Shown here: piece after piece, positions 7,979-16,600 of the stretch | How positions within the stretch are numbered: the stretch's first letter is position 1 | Layout: every line of letters starts with the position of its first letter | Source: Desulfosarcina widdelii | GTDB taxonomy: Bacteria > Desulfobacterota > Desulfobacteria > Desulfobacterales > Desulfosarcinaceae | Length of the DNA stretch: 64,000 nt | Reading direction: 5' to 3' | NCBI RefSeq assembly: GCF_009688965.1 | Contig: NZ_AP021875.1 | Span: 558,001-622,000, forward strand | Notes under the pieces: generated by a model | The model's input: the letters and a program-made list of their open reading frames with translations, nothing else | What the model was told of the DNA's origin: nothing | Databases searched by the model: none | Made by a program: the position numbers and the translations under genes

Positions 7979-9480
7979 ATGAAGGTGCTAAATTGCTGGG
8001 AAGAGGAAATAGATAGGATTTCCGGCAAAAAATCGGATGAAATGGGTGAAATCAACACAAAAATTCAGCCGTCCTTAGGGAATTATTCGCGGAAGAGGGC
8101 TATTTATGTTTCTTCCGCTTCTGGGGCTGAGGATTTACTTCGGGAGGCCAATATGCTTCAGCTTTCGCATGTCGGCCTGAATACCATTTTTTCGTTTGAC
8201 GGCCACATCCTTGCCGGTGATGTCATAGTACCCGATATCCAAACCATTCGCCCCTATCTATTGGCAGTAGCCCTGGTGGAACACTCTAAGAACAGCGGCA
8301 AGCCCGGTAGGTTTCACAATTATGTCATCAATTTAAGGGTCAAAAGCCTTCATAGAATTGTTCAGCGTCTTTTCCGGCTTCCCGTTTGTTTCGTTGGGTA
8401 CGATCTAAGGCACACTTTTTTTTGTCTCTGGCAGTTGAATATCACCGGGCCTGAAATGATCTGGGATGTGTTGATCCATGAAAAAACGATGCATCTCGGC
8501 CTTTATCATAGTCCAGCAAAATCCAGTAGCCACTGTAACGATATTTTCAACCAGATAAAGGAGAAAGAGGATCGCAAACAGTTTGAGAAGTTTCAGATGG
8601 GGTGGCAGAGCATTTGCCAAAGGTATGGCGTTTCTTATTGGAATAAAGGCAATTCAAAAGCCGTTAAAGATTCTATATTTAACCATCCCCGATTGAAATC
8701 ATATACCGCAAAGCAGCTAAATTATGCTGCTGACGACGCTATAGCAGCATCCAAGGTCTACCCTCACCAGATCAGCACTGCCGCCCAATCCGGTATTCTG
8801 CATCATCTTATAAATATTGAGATGCCATTTATTACGACTGTTGCAAGGATGGAATGGATCGGGGTCGGATTCGATCATGAAAGATCAAAAACTATCGTTG
8901 ATACCTGCAGAACGGCGATCAAAAAGTTTGAAAAGAAGTTCACAGAGCATGGCATTGGCAATCCTTTGAGTCCTGAGGCAATTCAGCGATTCTTTCGAGG
9001 CGCTGGTATTCTCAATAAATTCGCTTCCCGCGGAACATATTCATTTGAAAAGGAACAATTAAGACAAAATATAGAGGCACATCCAGTCGTGCGAGACCTA
9101 TTAGATTATAGACAGCTCTCCAATCTTTTGGGGTCTGCTTCAAAACTGGAAGATTTTGTTGCATTCGACGACCGGCTGCACGCCCAATATGATTCGGTTG
9201 GGTCCGTTTCCGGAAGGTTGACCACACGGAATCCCAATATCGTTGGATTAGATGGCCGTCTCAGACACCTTATTATACCAGAGTCTGGAAATGGAATCGG
9301 TGAGGTGGATTGGTGCCAATTTGAGGTGGGAATCACAGCGGCCGTGTATGGCGATGATAAGCTATTGAGCATGTTCAACAATGGTGACGTTTATACGCTG
9401 ATGGCCAAAGAATTTTTCAGAGCCAGGATTTCAAATTCAGCGCGTAAACTAACCGACCAGACATTCAAGCAGCGGTACCC
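7979..9480 (+). pseudogene. Family A DNA polymerase, truncated in the palm domain
   Basis: The N-terminal 270 residues resemble a 3'-5' exonuclease domain, with a GYDLRHTFFCLW stretch and a YAADD that fits the Yx3D Exo III motif. The polymerase part has the PolA-like SGRLTTRNPNI segment and motif A (EVDWCQFEVG, like DYSQIEL). The homologous reading stops at about TFKQRYP. The last few codons before the TAG at 9511 are read through foreign sequence. Motif B (O-helix Lys) and motif C (HDE) are absent, so no polymerase activity is expected. Normal relatives would continue for another 200 or more residues. It is the third gene of the replication module; the break coincides with the end of an opposed truncated gene. 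Confidence 0.7.
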
Positions 9481-11072
9481 GCCCGGCTGCCATTCGTCCA
9501 GATCCCAATAGCCGTATCCCCAACGGTCTGTTTCCCACCGGATTTTGACCTGGGACCGGTCCCGCTTGACGGAAACGACCTCGCAAAATCGCGGCCGGCC
9601 GACAACCTCCTGCTCAAGCACGTTGAAATGCTTGTAGCCGTGGCGATATTCACCGTAGCTGTCCGGGTACCACAGGCTCCATACCCAATTGCCCTTTCGA
9701 ACGGTTTTGTTCAACTGGTCGCGATAGGCCTCCCATGAGATAGTTTCATTCGGCAGGGCGATCTCCTCGTCACGGATGCAGCGGACCCATAGGTCGATCT
9801 GGCCGGGCTCGAACAGTCGGATTCCCGGGTGCGGATGAAAAACGGACGTCCGGTCCAACAGCCCCTGAATGAAGATAAAAATGCGGTTGTACTGCTTGAT
9901 CAATCGATCCATCTTGGCAACGTGGTCGTCAAAATAGACGCTGTCCGGGGTAATAACTTCAGGCTCTTTCTCTCTATTGAATCGGCTGAATTTTAAAAAT
10001 TGTTTTTCGCCGATCTCGTCTTGAAAGGGAACGAGTCGGGGAGAGAAGTCGATCTCTGTGGCGATCCGATAAACGTTCTCTCCGTTGCGGATCAGCAGAT
10101 AGGTCTGGCGGTTGGCCATGTGTTTGTAGATCTGGCCCCACATTTCCAATAAATCGCGGGGAGTATCGTACTTTTTATCTTTCCGGCGCACCCTGAACGC
10201 GACCACGCCTTTGGGCTCGGGCAGAATTCTGGAAAGGGTGCCGGGCTCAACCACCCACCGGTCGAAATCGTTCAGACGTTCAAAGTCCATCCCGCCCTGG
10301 TCGTAATCAAATAAGGTCTCCTCGTCCATGTAAAGCAGTTGCTGACGGATGCACACCGGCTCGTCCATGGGCGCGGGGGCGCCGCTGGCGATCTGCTTTA
10401 CCGTTTCCAGCAGGCCGCAATAAAGCTCGACGTTAAAGATCCGGTCCTCCACGGTGGACAGGGATGTTTTCACGGCCGTCAACCGGGCAAGATCGGGCAG
10501 CGCGATCTGTTTATTCAGCACGGCATATTCGGTCGATAATTCCTCGATACGCTTCTGGATGCCCGGCATCTTGTCTTCTTTAAACGCGACCAGATCCGCC
10601 TTGTATTGCTCGGGCGCCTTTGTGGCCACGGCCGGCAGCATGGAGGGGTTGTCGGTCTGCTCCTGGCGCTGGCGGGTGATCAACGACAGTTTCTTCCCCT
10701 CGGCGATCAGCTCGGCGGTCGCCTGTTTGATTTCAGCTTTGATCTCGGCGATACGATTCTGAAAGATCGCCTCCCAGTCGGGCTCATGGGTGCAATAATC
10801 CTCGAACTCGTCGAAATGCACCCGCATCCAGCTGTTGCCATTCTCTCGCTCGCGCCGGAAATGAACACAGTTGCTCCCGATATCGGTTACGCAGAAAACC
10901 GGTCCTTGATCCGTGAAATAGTGCCGAGACTGATCAGGCGAAAATCAGGGGTGTCCTGGGCCACGGCATTAAGCAGATAGCTTTCCGGATCGTAGCAAAT
11001 CGGTTCTTCCTCGATGCGCCACTTGCAAGCGGGCTGGCCCGGTTTTTCAGGGGCAAATGTGATGAATTCCAT
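9391..11072 (-). pseudogene. Large unrecognised protein gene, frameshifted and 3'-truncated
   Basis: Two frames make one gene. An N-terminal piece starts with MEFITF at 11072 and ends at 10887. The main 478-codon frame (9391-10827) stays open upstream with clear coding character (FTDQGPVFCVTDIGSN, then FRRERENGNSW before the first Met). A single-base slip near 10915-10930 would join them into about 560 residues. The middle (about residues 80-190) is a Glu/Lys/Gln-rich coiled coil. The second half is Trp/Tyr-rich and ends near DEWQPGGYR, after which the polymerase junction supplies foreign codons. The family is unknown; the two small upstream genes are its operon partners. Confidence 0.5.
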
Positions 11073-11301
11073 TAGGTTCCTCCACGCAGATTCCGTCGAT
11101 CTCGAACAGTTCGGGCGCAAAGCCCTCGTCGTCGATGGACGCGGCTGTTAATCTGACGATTACATCGCCGTTTTCAAAAACGTCCTTATCGATGGAAAAT
11201 TCCTCTTTGAGCACGTCAAGTACTTCCTTGGCATTATCCAGGGTCTTGGACTTTACGCGCATGACGGCCTTTAGCGATACATCAAAAGCGAATTCAGACA
11301 T
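11047..11301 (-). CDS. Small hypothetical protein, operon partner
   Basis: An 84-residue acidic protein of alternating strands and helices, with no recognised family. It overlaps the MEFITF start of the large downstream gene by 26 bases, so the two are translationally coupled. It sits 3 bases after the preceding 96-codon gene. The tight packing points to one operon of at least four genes reading leftward from about 11.8 kb. The function is unknown; a phage- or plasmid-derived operon is likely given the neighbours. Confidence 0.55.
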   Translation of the reverse strand: MSEFAFDVSLKAVMRVKSKTLDNAKEVLDVLKEEFSIDKDVFENGDVIVRLTAASIDDEGFAPELFEIDGICVEEPNGIHHICP

Positions 11302-11304
11302 GGT

Positions 11305-11595
11305 CTACCCCTCCTGCGCTACGGTCGCCTCTTCAGTCAGCGCCGCCTTTAGGTCTTCGATCTTGATCCAACGGGTGTAGAAACGAACGTCGGTGTGCTT
11401 GACGTAGCCTTCCCACATGACCTGCCCTTCCATGCTCCGGGCACCGTCCACGCGAAGGTGACAACATTCGACACGGGAGGCCTGCTCGGTCAGGATACTC
11501 ACATTAAAAGGCAGATTCTCGACGATCAGGTATTTATCTTTGCTATCCAGGTCGTCTATGGTAGATTTCCTTATGGGTTTCGCCGTTGGCCTCAA
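11305..11595 (-). CDS. Small hypothetical protein, start uncertain
   Basis: Up to 96 residues. The body (KYLIVENLPFNVSILTEQAS and onward) looks like a beta-rich small domain with a Cys pair (ECC) in the middle. The only in-frame start near the 5' end is TTG at 11595, and the first 15 codons overlap the end of the split gene upstream, so the real start may lie further in. It is the second gene of the leftward operon ending with the large frameshifted gene. No family is recognised. Confidence 0.45.
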   Translation of the reverse strand: MRPTAKPIRKSTIDDLDSKDKYLIVENLPFNVSILTEQASRVECCHLRVDGARSMEGQVMWEGYVKHTDVRFYTRWIKIEDLKAALTEEATVAQEG

Positions 11596-11815
11596 ATTCG
11601 AGCATCAAAAATTCGGGCGTTTCAACGTTGCCATACATCACCCAAAGGGTGTGATGACCCGGATAACGTAGCCCCGTCAGCCTTGCGGCTGGTGGCTGTG
11701 TCTGGTCAACCACGAAGCTCGATTTCTCAAGCTCCGTCCTTCAGGGCGGGGTAGTTGACTCGTTGCCGTCTGCCTTGCGAACTGCAAAATAGAGTTGATC
11801 TTGCGGGGTGGCCAT
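11543..11815 (-). pseudogene. Small gene split by an inserted hairpin element
   Basis: On the minus strand an ATG at 11815 starts MATPQDQLYFAVRKADGNE, which then runs into TTPP and a stop at the hairpin element. About 100 bases further, a frame with good protein character resumes (YPGHHTLWVMYGNVETPEFL and onward) and stops at 11543-11545. The simplest reading is one small gene of about 60-70 codons interrupted by a short insertion. It sits at the head of the leftward operon. Its family is unknown. Confidence 0.4.
11690..11760. mobile_element. IS200/IS605-like terminal hairpin remnant
   Basis: CTCCGTCC (11732-11739), TTCA, GGGCGGGG (11744-11751) forms an 8-bp hairpin, next to GTAGTTGAC and, on the other strand, TCAACTACC. 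Hairpins of this composition with an adjacent TCAAC-like flank are common at the right end of TnpB-carrying IS605 elements and their short non-autonomous derivatives. No transposase or TnpB gene is present, so this would be a short remnant. The identification is by resemblance only. Confidence 0.4.
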
Positions 11816-11986
11816 TTGAAAATTCCTTCATAAAAGATGTTGTTTTTATTCCGTTTTGACTGCGTCAATATACCACATTTACCCTTGTTTGTCAAGGCAT
11901 ATTTGCGGCTACTCGCAGCGTAAAAAAGAGACCTTCTCTTCAACGACGATTATTTGGTTTTTGTTTGTTGGCGCCCGCAAATAAGG

Positions 11987-12015
11987 TTGACAAAGCGTAC
12001 GGAAAAGCGTACTTT
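11987..12015 (+). promoter_or_regulatory. Promoter and operator of the YefM/YoeB-like module
   Basis: TTGACA (11987-11992), a 17-base spacer and TACTTT (12010-12015) form a good sigma-70 promoter 25 bases before the antitoxin start. AAGCGTAC occurs twice in the spacer and -10 region (11993-12000 and 12005-12012), 12 bp apart. This is a likely binding site for the antitoxin in autoregulation. Confidence 0.65.
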
Positions 12016-12039
12016 AAGAAAAAATAGTCGAGGTGAAAT

Positions 12040-12282
12040 ATGCCGACATTATCAGCAACCGAAGCGAGAACCAAACTTTACCGCCTAATTGATCAAACAT
12101 CGTTATCACATGAGCCTATTATTATTACTGGCAAAAGGGGTAATGCAGTTCTTATATCTGAGGGGGACTGGCGTTCAATTCAAGAAACCATCTACCTTTT
12201 GAACATTCCAGGTATGCGTGAGTCCATCCGTGAGGGTTTGGCGACTCCCATAGAGGATTGTACAGAGGAACTTGACTGGTGA
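12040..12282 (+). CDS. Phd/YefM-family antitoxin
   Basis: An 80-residue protein with the Phd/YefM layout: a DNA-binding N-terminal domain starting TLSATEARTKLYRLIDQ, a central strand pair (IIITGKRGNAVLIS) and a flexible acidic C-terminal arm (ATPIEDCTEELDW) that would wrap the toxin. It overlaps the toxin gene (GTG start within the antitoxin TGA) and lies just behind a promoter with a repeated octamer. It should neutralise the YoeB-like toxin and repress the operon. The gene appears complete. Confidence 0.85.
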   Translation: MPTLSATEARTKLYRLIDQTSLSHEPIIITGKRGNAVLISEGDWRSIQETIYLLNIPGMRESIREGLATPIEDCTEELDW

Positions 12283-12542
12283 GTTGGACAGTTGTTTTTA
12301 CTAAACAGGCCAGAAAAGATGCAAAGAAAATATCTGCTGCAGGGCTCAAATCAAAAGCCGAGGCAATAATTCAGATCCTGCGTGAGAACCCATATCAAGC
12401 GCCCCCTTCTTACGAAAAGCTCATCGGAGATTTAGCAGGCGCATATTCAAGACGAATAAATATTCAGCACAGGATTGTCTACCAAATTCTTGATAACGAA
12501 AAAACAGTTAAGGTTATTCGTATGTGGACGCACTATGAATAG
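12279..12542 (+). CDS. YoeB/Txe-type mRNA interferase toxin
   Basis: An 87-residue RelE-superfamily toxin. The start is WTVVFTKQARKDAKKISAAG, the core is YEKLIGDLAGAYSRRINIQHRIVYQI, and it ends RMWTHYE, matching YoeB, where a C-terminal His-Tyr pair is part of the ribonuclease site. It would cleave mRNA at the ribosomal A site when freed from the antitoxin. It starts with GTG overlapping the upstream stop and ends 34 bases before the convergent recombinase gene. All the expected elements are present. Confidence 0.88.
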   Translation: MSWTVVFTKQARKDAKKISAAGLKSKAEAIIQILRENPYQAPPSYEKLIGDLAGAYSRRINIQHRIVYQILDNEKTVKVIRMWTHYE

Positions 12543-12575
12543 GTGACTGCTCCCGGGGATTCTTGCTATGAATTC

Positions 12576-13517
12576 TTAAACACCTTTCCGTTTGAATCTT
12601 CCCTTATCCTTTAGAATTTCATCTTGAACCGTATCCTGCCGCAACTGCTCGGCAGCATGGACGTATCGGCGACTCATGCCATAGCCCGTGTGATCCAGCC
12701 AGAGTCGGATCTTTTCGATTCCGTCGCCGCGCAAGGCCCGTAAGGTGGCCCCGGTATGCCGAAGCAGATGAGGACCATTGCGGCGTTTGACCAGCCCGGC
12801 TCCACGGATGGCGCGGGAGACCAGTTCGTAAACCTGCTTCCGGGATAATTGGCGGCCTGTAGATGCCAGGAAAACATGGTCGCTCGTTCCGGCACTTTTG
12901 AATCCATCTCTTACGCCCAGCCAGGTCTGAAACTGATTGACGATGTCTTCAGTGATCGGTACCTGTTTTTCCGATCCTCCCTTCTGTTTTATCCAGATCT
13001 GTTTCGCGTCCAGGCGCAGGTCGTCCAGCTTCAGGTTGATGATCGCGGACACGCGCAGGCCCACCTCGATCATGATTGAATAGATCAATAGGTTTCGATC
13101 AACAAATTTCTCGCTTGCGTTTTCTGCTTCCCATCGGAAAACTTTTTCCAACTCGTCGATGGAGAGGAAATCAAATTTGGGGGCCTGGGTCCGCGGCCGT
13201 TCGAGGGTGGCAGCCACGTTGTCGAGCATCAGTTCTTCGGCCACCAGGTAATCGAAAAAACTGCGGTAGATATTGATCAGAGTGTTTCGGGTGCCGTTGG
13301 ACACCTTGCGGGATTTCAAATAAGCCTTCAACAGGTTTTTGTGGATGTCGCAAGGCCTATCGATTTTGTGGCGGCGGCAGAATTTGGCGAACCGGGTCAG
13401 TTCGGATCTCCGGTTGACGACACTGGCCGCACTGAGTTTCCCCAGTTGGGATTTTTCGGCCAGGTAATGATCGATGGATTCAACGATTGTCAGATTTCGT
13501 GCTGGTTCGAAATTCAT
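12576..13517 (-). CDS. Tyrosine recombinase / integrase
   Basis: A 313-residue XerC/D-like recombinase from the Met at 13517 (MNFEPARNLT); the open frame continues upstream but without coding character. It has an N-terminal SAM-like domain (residues 10-95) and a catalytic domain with Arg in EVGLRVSAI, HLLRHTG (HxxR), WLDHTG and the nucleophile in RRYVHA. It cuts and rejoins DNA at a specific site. It is a stand-alone gene next to a toxin-antitoxin pair, with an unusually palindromic 500 bases upstream. It may be the integrase of the 1-18 kb island or of a part of it. Confidence 0.88.
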   Translation of the reverse strand: MNFEPARNLTIVESIDHYLAEKSQLGKLSAASVVNRRSELTRFAKFCRRHKIDRPCDIHKNLLKAYLKSRKVSNGTRNTLINIYRSFFDYLVAEELMLDNVAATLERPRTQAPKFDFLSIDELEKVFRWEAENASEKFVDRNLLIYSIMIEVGLRVSAIINLKLDDLRLDAKQIWIKQKGGSEKQVPITEDIVNQFQTWLGVRDGFKSAGTSDHVFLASTGRQLSRKQVYELVSRAIRGAGLVKRRNGPHLLRHTGATLRALRGDGIEKIRLWLDHTGYGMSRRYVHAAEQLRQDTVQDEILKDKGRFKRKGV

Positions 13518-14048
13518 TGTCCGGTTTCCGCTGGTATCGGTGGATTTTGAGCCAGGTGCGTTCCCGGCAGTTGCTTTTTGCATCCTTCCGCAGTTTATTA
13601 GCATTTTGTAGGGTTTCTGCCAACTTTTATGTTTTACCGGGGTTAAGTGCGCTATTTTGCCGTTCTGAGGTTTGTGGAATTCATAACCGGACAATACTGA
13701 CAGGCCCGTGAGACGACGATCTCGGGTGGTCGAGGGGGATAGGATGGACCGGAAGAGGGGGTTTTTGCCTGAAGACCTGGACAATATAACACAGATTGTC
13801 AGGTTTTCGGCCGATCCTGTCCGATGTGATCGGCCGCCGACCTCCCGGATCGGACAGGCAACTGGGATTTTCCGCCAGGCAGGTCAAAAATTCATGATTT
13901 TATATAAGCCGTAAAAACCACCTTTAAGGTATTTAAGGGGAAATATTTACATTTAATTAATTTTTCCTTTTATTCTGCGTTTCTATCTGATAATGAACTT
14001 TTAAGCCTGTTTAAGGCAAAATTAGCCGTAAAAAGGAGGGAAGGGCAC
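13518..14048. other. Intergenic 530 bases with inverted repeat 13816-13858
   Basis: No gene is supported. CCTGTCCGAT (13816-13825) and ATCGGACAGG (13849-13858) are perfect inverted 10-mers 23 bases apart. They are embedded in further GGCCGATC/GATCGGCC palindromes. The position upstream of a tyrosine recombinase gene would fit a recombination core or arm site, or its promoter operator. The last 120 bases before 14049 are AT-rich and end in AAAAGGAGGGAAGG, a strong ribosome site for the next gene. Confidence 0.4.
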
Positions 14049-14264
14049 ATGGCGCGAAGAAAGAGCTACGAAACCCCTTCGTCTGGTAGAGTGGCCATAA
14101 CGCTGGATAAAAGGCAGTTTAAGGAAGTTAAGAAAATTTCCATCGAATTTGAACTACCTGAGAGCGAAGTTTTCCAATTGGCCGTAAATTTGTTGATTGA
14201 ACGGTTTAATGCGCTTTCGACCGAAGTTTTAGATGAAAAGGGTAAAGACGCCCTGTTCGAGTAG
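14049..14264 (+). CDS. Small putative ribbon-helix-helix DNA-binding protein
   Basis: A 71-residue protein with a basic N-terminus (ARRKSYETPSSGR) leading into VAITLDKRQFKEVKKIS, then two helices. A short strand followed by two helices at this length resembles ribbon-helix-helix regulators, which bind DNA as dimers. A very strong ribosome site (AAAGGAGGG) precedes it. It is the first of three small plus-strand genes with close spacing. The assignment to RHH is by pattern only. Confidence 0.5.
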   Translation: MARRKSYETPSSGRVAITLDKRQFKEVKKISIEFELPESEVFQLAVNLLIERFNALSTEVLDEKGKDALFE

Positions 14265-14276
14265 GAGGATCGTTAA

Positions 14277-14486
14277 ATGGATGAATATGTAATTTGCCAG
14301 AAAGGCTATACGTTCCCGGGAGAGGATAAACCCAGTTTTACCAGGGGCAAGATGTACCCGGTGCTGCCGACGCAATCCAATCACGTCAACGGGCTGGCCA
14401 TCGTCAACGATCTGGGCCAGGTCCACTGGATCCACGAACCGGGTCATATCGAGTTCGATGAGTACTTTGAGGTGGTGAAAGGGTAG
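14277..14486 (+). CDS. Small hypothetical protein
   Basis: A 69-residue, probably beta-rich protein (KGYTFPGEDKPSFTRGKMYP and onward) with no named family. The fold pattern of short strands and Gly/Pro turns suggests an SH3-like or other small barrel of the kind found in phage or plasmid accessory genes. It starts 12 bases after the preceding stop with ribosome site AGGAGGAT and is followed almost directly by a Cys-motif gene. Confidence 0.5.
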   Translation: MDEYVICQKGYTFPGEDKPSFTRGKMYPVLPTQSNHVNGLAIVNDLGQVHWIHEPGHIEFDEYFEVVKG

Positions 14487-14492
14487 GTGGGT

Positions 14493-14768
14493 ATGCAATC
14501 AAACAGAGACACCGTTTTTGGCACCAAAGCATCTGTTGACAGGGTTGAAGATCAAGGGGTTGTCGATGGAAAATGCGTGGTCTGCGGGGCTCAGATCCTG
14601 CTGACAGGCATCGGCCGGTCGATCTGGGATGATGGAACGTCGGTAGGTTCAGGGGAAGTCCGGACTGTGGCTGAAGCCTATTGCCCGAATTGCGATGAGA
14701 AACCGGAATTACCGGATCACGGTACGCCGATCTTCAAGTCTGAAATCGTTCGTCTTGCTGCGGAATAG
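14493..14768 (+). CDS. Small zinc-ribbon-like hypothetical protein
   Basis: About 91 residues from the ATG at 14493, which follows AGGTGGGT; a GTG at 14487 is an alternative. It contains two Cys pairs, CVVCG near residue 25 and CPNC near residue 65, spaced as in a zinc ribbon. No other motif is visible. It is the third gene of a short plus-strand run of small accessory proteins. The function is unknown; zinc binding is inferred. Confidence 0.5.
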   Translation: MQSNRDTVFGTKASVDRVEDQGVVDGKCVVCGAQILLTGIGRSIWDDGTSVGSGEVRTVAEAYCPNCDEKPELPDHGTPIFKSEIVRLAAE

Positions 14769-14854
14769 CAAAACCGACACTTTGTCAGATGAGGTCCAAA
14801 TTGAAGTCAGGAAAGTAGCAGTGCAATTATACGCATGGATTTGCCAACCATGAC

Positions 14855-15441
14855 TTAAAGCGATGGTATCGCCACGGCAAAGCCCAACGAGACGGCTGGA
14901 TAAGCGATCCAGGGATTTTTGATCCAGCTCCTTGAAAACTCTCCGAGAAAGAGTCGGAGAATAACCGACCCGTCCAGCGGAGGAATAGGAAGCAGGTTGA
15001 AAAGGACGAACATCAGGGTGACAGGAATCAGTAAGAAAAAGAACATGGCCGCCGTTTCAGCCGCATAACTCGACTCTGGGCCCAGAAGGCTGCGGCCGAC
15101 CAATACAGAAGCAAAACCGACACCTACCGAAACAATGTTGGCCACCACCCCCGCTACGGCCGTAAAAAGCTTCTGGCGCCGGTTCATCTTCGAAAAATTC
15201 ACCGGGACCGGTTTTCCCAAGCCAATACGAAAGGGAACGATAGCGCCGCCATGATTAAGGGGACCTGAAAGCTGCCCCAAAAATGCAGATGTTTGACTGG
15301 GTTGGCCGTGATCCGGCCGGCATCGTAGGCTGTCAGATCCCCACAACGGCAGGCCGCAAGGCCATGTGCGATCTCATGTAGTACAAACGAAAAAAGAAAA
15401 GCCAGGAAAGACAACCCCGGCAAAATTGCTTCACACTTCAT
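14855..15441 (-). pseudogene. M50 (site-2-type) membrane metalloprotease, frameshifted
   Basis: The first frame starts at the ATG at 15441 (GGAGCGGGCACG upstream) and has a membrane helix with the zinc motif HEIAHGLAAC, then RITANPVKHLHFWGSF, as in M50B peptidases. It runs off at FPFVLAWENRSR. The second frame continues the family sequence: GKPVPVNFSKMNRRQK, more membrane helices, and NLLPIPPLDG with the third zinc-ligand Asp. Adding one G in the TGGGAAAA run near 15213-15217 restores W-GKPVPVN. The C-terminus is short but plausible. It is either a young pseudogene or a sequence error. Confidence 0.75.
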
Positions 15442-15488
15442 CGTGCCCGCTCCTTGGCGGCGCACGGTATATTATTTTCAGGGTTGAA

Positions 15489-15737
15489 TCAACCCACGGC
15501 CACTTTTAAAAAACAAGGCTGCCAGGTCCTTGCTCCATCTTGATTGTTCCCGCCTACGGTTTTCCATTGCCGCCCATGCTCATCAATGGCAATGCATCCG
15601 GGTTCCCAATGGTCGGGGCTACGTAATTCGTTGACCCAGCTCGATGGCTTTCCCCCAAAAAAGATCACCACGCCTTTACCTGGGGGGCCGACCTTTTTGG
15701 GAAATTTTTCTGCCTCCGGGTTGTAGTCGATTTCCAT
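15489..15737 (-). CDS. Small hypothetical protein
   Basis: An 82-residue protein rich in Gly, Pro and Trp (KVGPPGKGVVIFFGGKPSSW, then WEPGCIAIDEHGRQW). It is likely a small beta domain. No family is recognised. AGAGGG precedes the ATG. It stands alone between the frameshifted M50 gene and the HepT/MntA pair, on the same strand as both. Confidence 0.45.
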   Translation of the reverse strand: MEIDYNPEAEKFPKKVGPPGKGVVIFFGGKPSSWVNELRSPDHWEPGCIAIDEHGRQWKTVGGNNQDGARTWQPCFLKVAVG

Positions 15738-15780
15738 GGGGTGACCCTCTGTTGATTTTATCTGGGAGCGAAGGCAACCA

Positions 15781-16116
15781 TCACGGCAAGATTGCTTTTA
15801 AAAGTGCAGGTAGGCCCGGCAAATCGGATTGTATTGTTTCCCATACGATATCGCTGTTCACACCGAAATATTCGTGAGATAGCAGATTACGCATATCGCG
15901 CATTTCACGCCAAGGAATTTTGTGGTGCTCCTCGACGATCTCATCGGGAACATGTCGTGCAGCCTCGCCAATGATTTCCAGATTGCGAACGACAGCGTCT
16001 ACTGTTTTAGGATCATCTCTAAAAGCCTTCGCATCCATATTATCCGTGTATTTCTGGATCTTTTCGATAGAGGCCAGGATGTCATGAATACGTATATCCC
16101 AGCGTCTATGCGGCAT
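15781..16116 (-). CDS. HepT-like ribonuclease toxin (DUF86)
   Basis: A 111-residue all-helical HEPN protein with the catalytic RNxxxHxY motif, RNLLSHEYF (about residues 82-90). Such proteins are toxins that cut RNA and are silenced by a nucleotidyltransferase partner that adds AMP to the Tyr of this motif. It overlaps the end of the upstream nucleotidyltransferase gene by 11 bases, the standard MntA-HepT order. The length and motif are complete, so the pair may be active. Confidence 0.85.
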   Translation of the reverse strand: MPHRRWDIRIHDILASIEKIQKYTDNMDAKAFRDDPKTVDAVVRNLEIIGEAARHVPDEIVEEHHKIPWREMRDMRNLLSHEYFGVNSDIVWETIQSDLPGLPALLKAILP

Positions 16117-16402
16117 GGACGGCCTCTTGCAAAATATCGGTTTTCAAATCCTGATGTAGGGCGTCTATGGTGGTCAGATCAACGGCGCTGTTCAAAACTT
16201 GACTGAGTTCATGCCGCAACCGGGAAAAACGGAAAAGACCGATGCGAGCATTCGGCTCAAATTCGACGATGAGGTCGATATCAGAGTCCCTGGTGGCTTC
16301 ATTTCTTACTGAGGAACCGAAAAGATAAATCTTGTGGACGCAATAACGATCCAATAGATCTTTTTGGCCTTGAAGAATAGTTATGATTTGCTGGCGATCC
16401 AT
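16106..16402 (-). CDS. MntA-like minimal nucleotidyltransferase antitoxin
   Basis: A 98-residue minimal nucleotidyltransferase with the GSxxRNEATRDSDIDLIVEF core, giving the GS and DxD metal/nucleotide residues near positions 31-50. In known pairs this enzyme AMPylates the HepT toxin. It is followed directly by the HepT-like gene with an 11-base overlap. A family alternative is a general aminoglycoside-type nucleotidyltransferase, but the neighbour makes the antitoxin role the better reading. Confidence 0.85.
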   Translation of the reverse strand: MDRQQIITILQGQKDLLDRYCVHKIYLFGSSVRNEATRDSDIDLIVEFEPNARIGLFRFSRLRHELSQVLNSAVDLTTIDALHQDLKTDILQEAVHAA

Positions 16403-16600
16403 TGAATACAGTCCGTTTGCGGCATTAAAGAATTTAGTTGGTCTTTTTAGCTACCTATATGGGCCCAATGGGTAACCAACGGAAAATACATACCATGGAG
16501 AAATTAGAAAGATCAAGGCGAGAGCGGATAGCGAACCGGATAAAATTTTACCTGGGAGCAATGTCCGATAAAGAAGAGTGGGTAAAATAATATCAATGGG

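Noticed and set aside
9465..9653. Small minus-strand frames overlapping the 478-codon gene
   Set aside because: Shadow frames; the 478-codon frame has the coding character.
13681..13914. Short frames on both strands upstream of the recombinase
   Set aside because: They read through palindromic DNA and have no ribosome site or family; likely chance frames.
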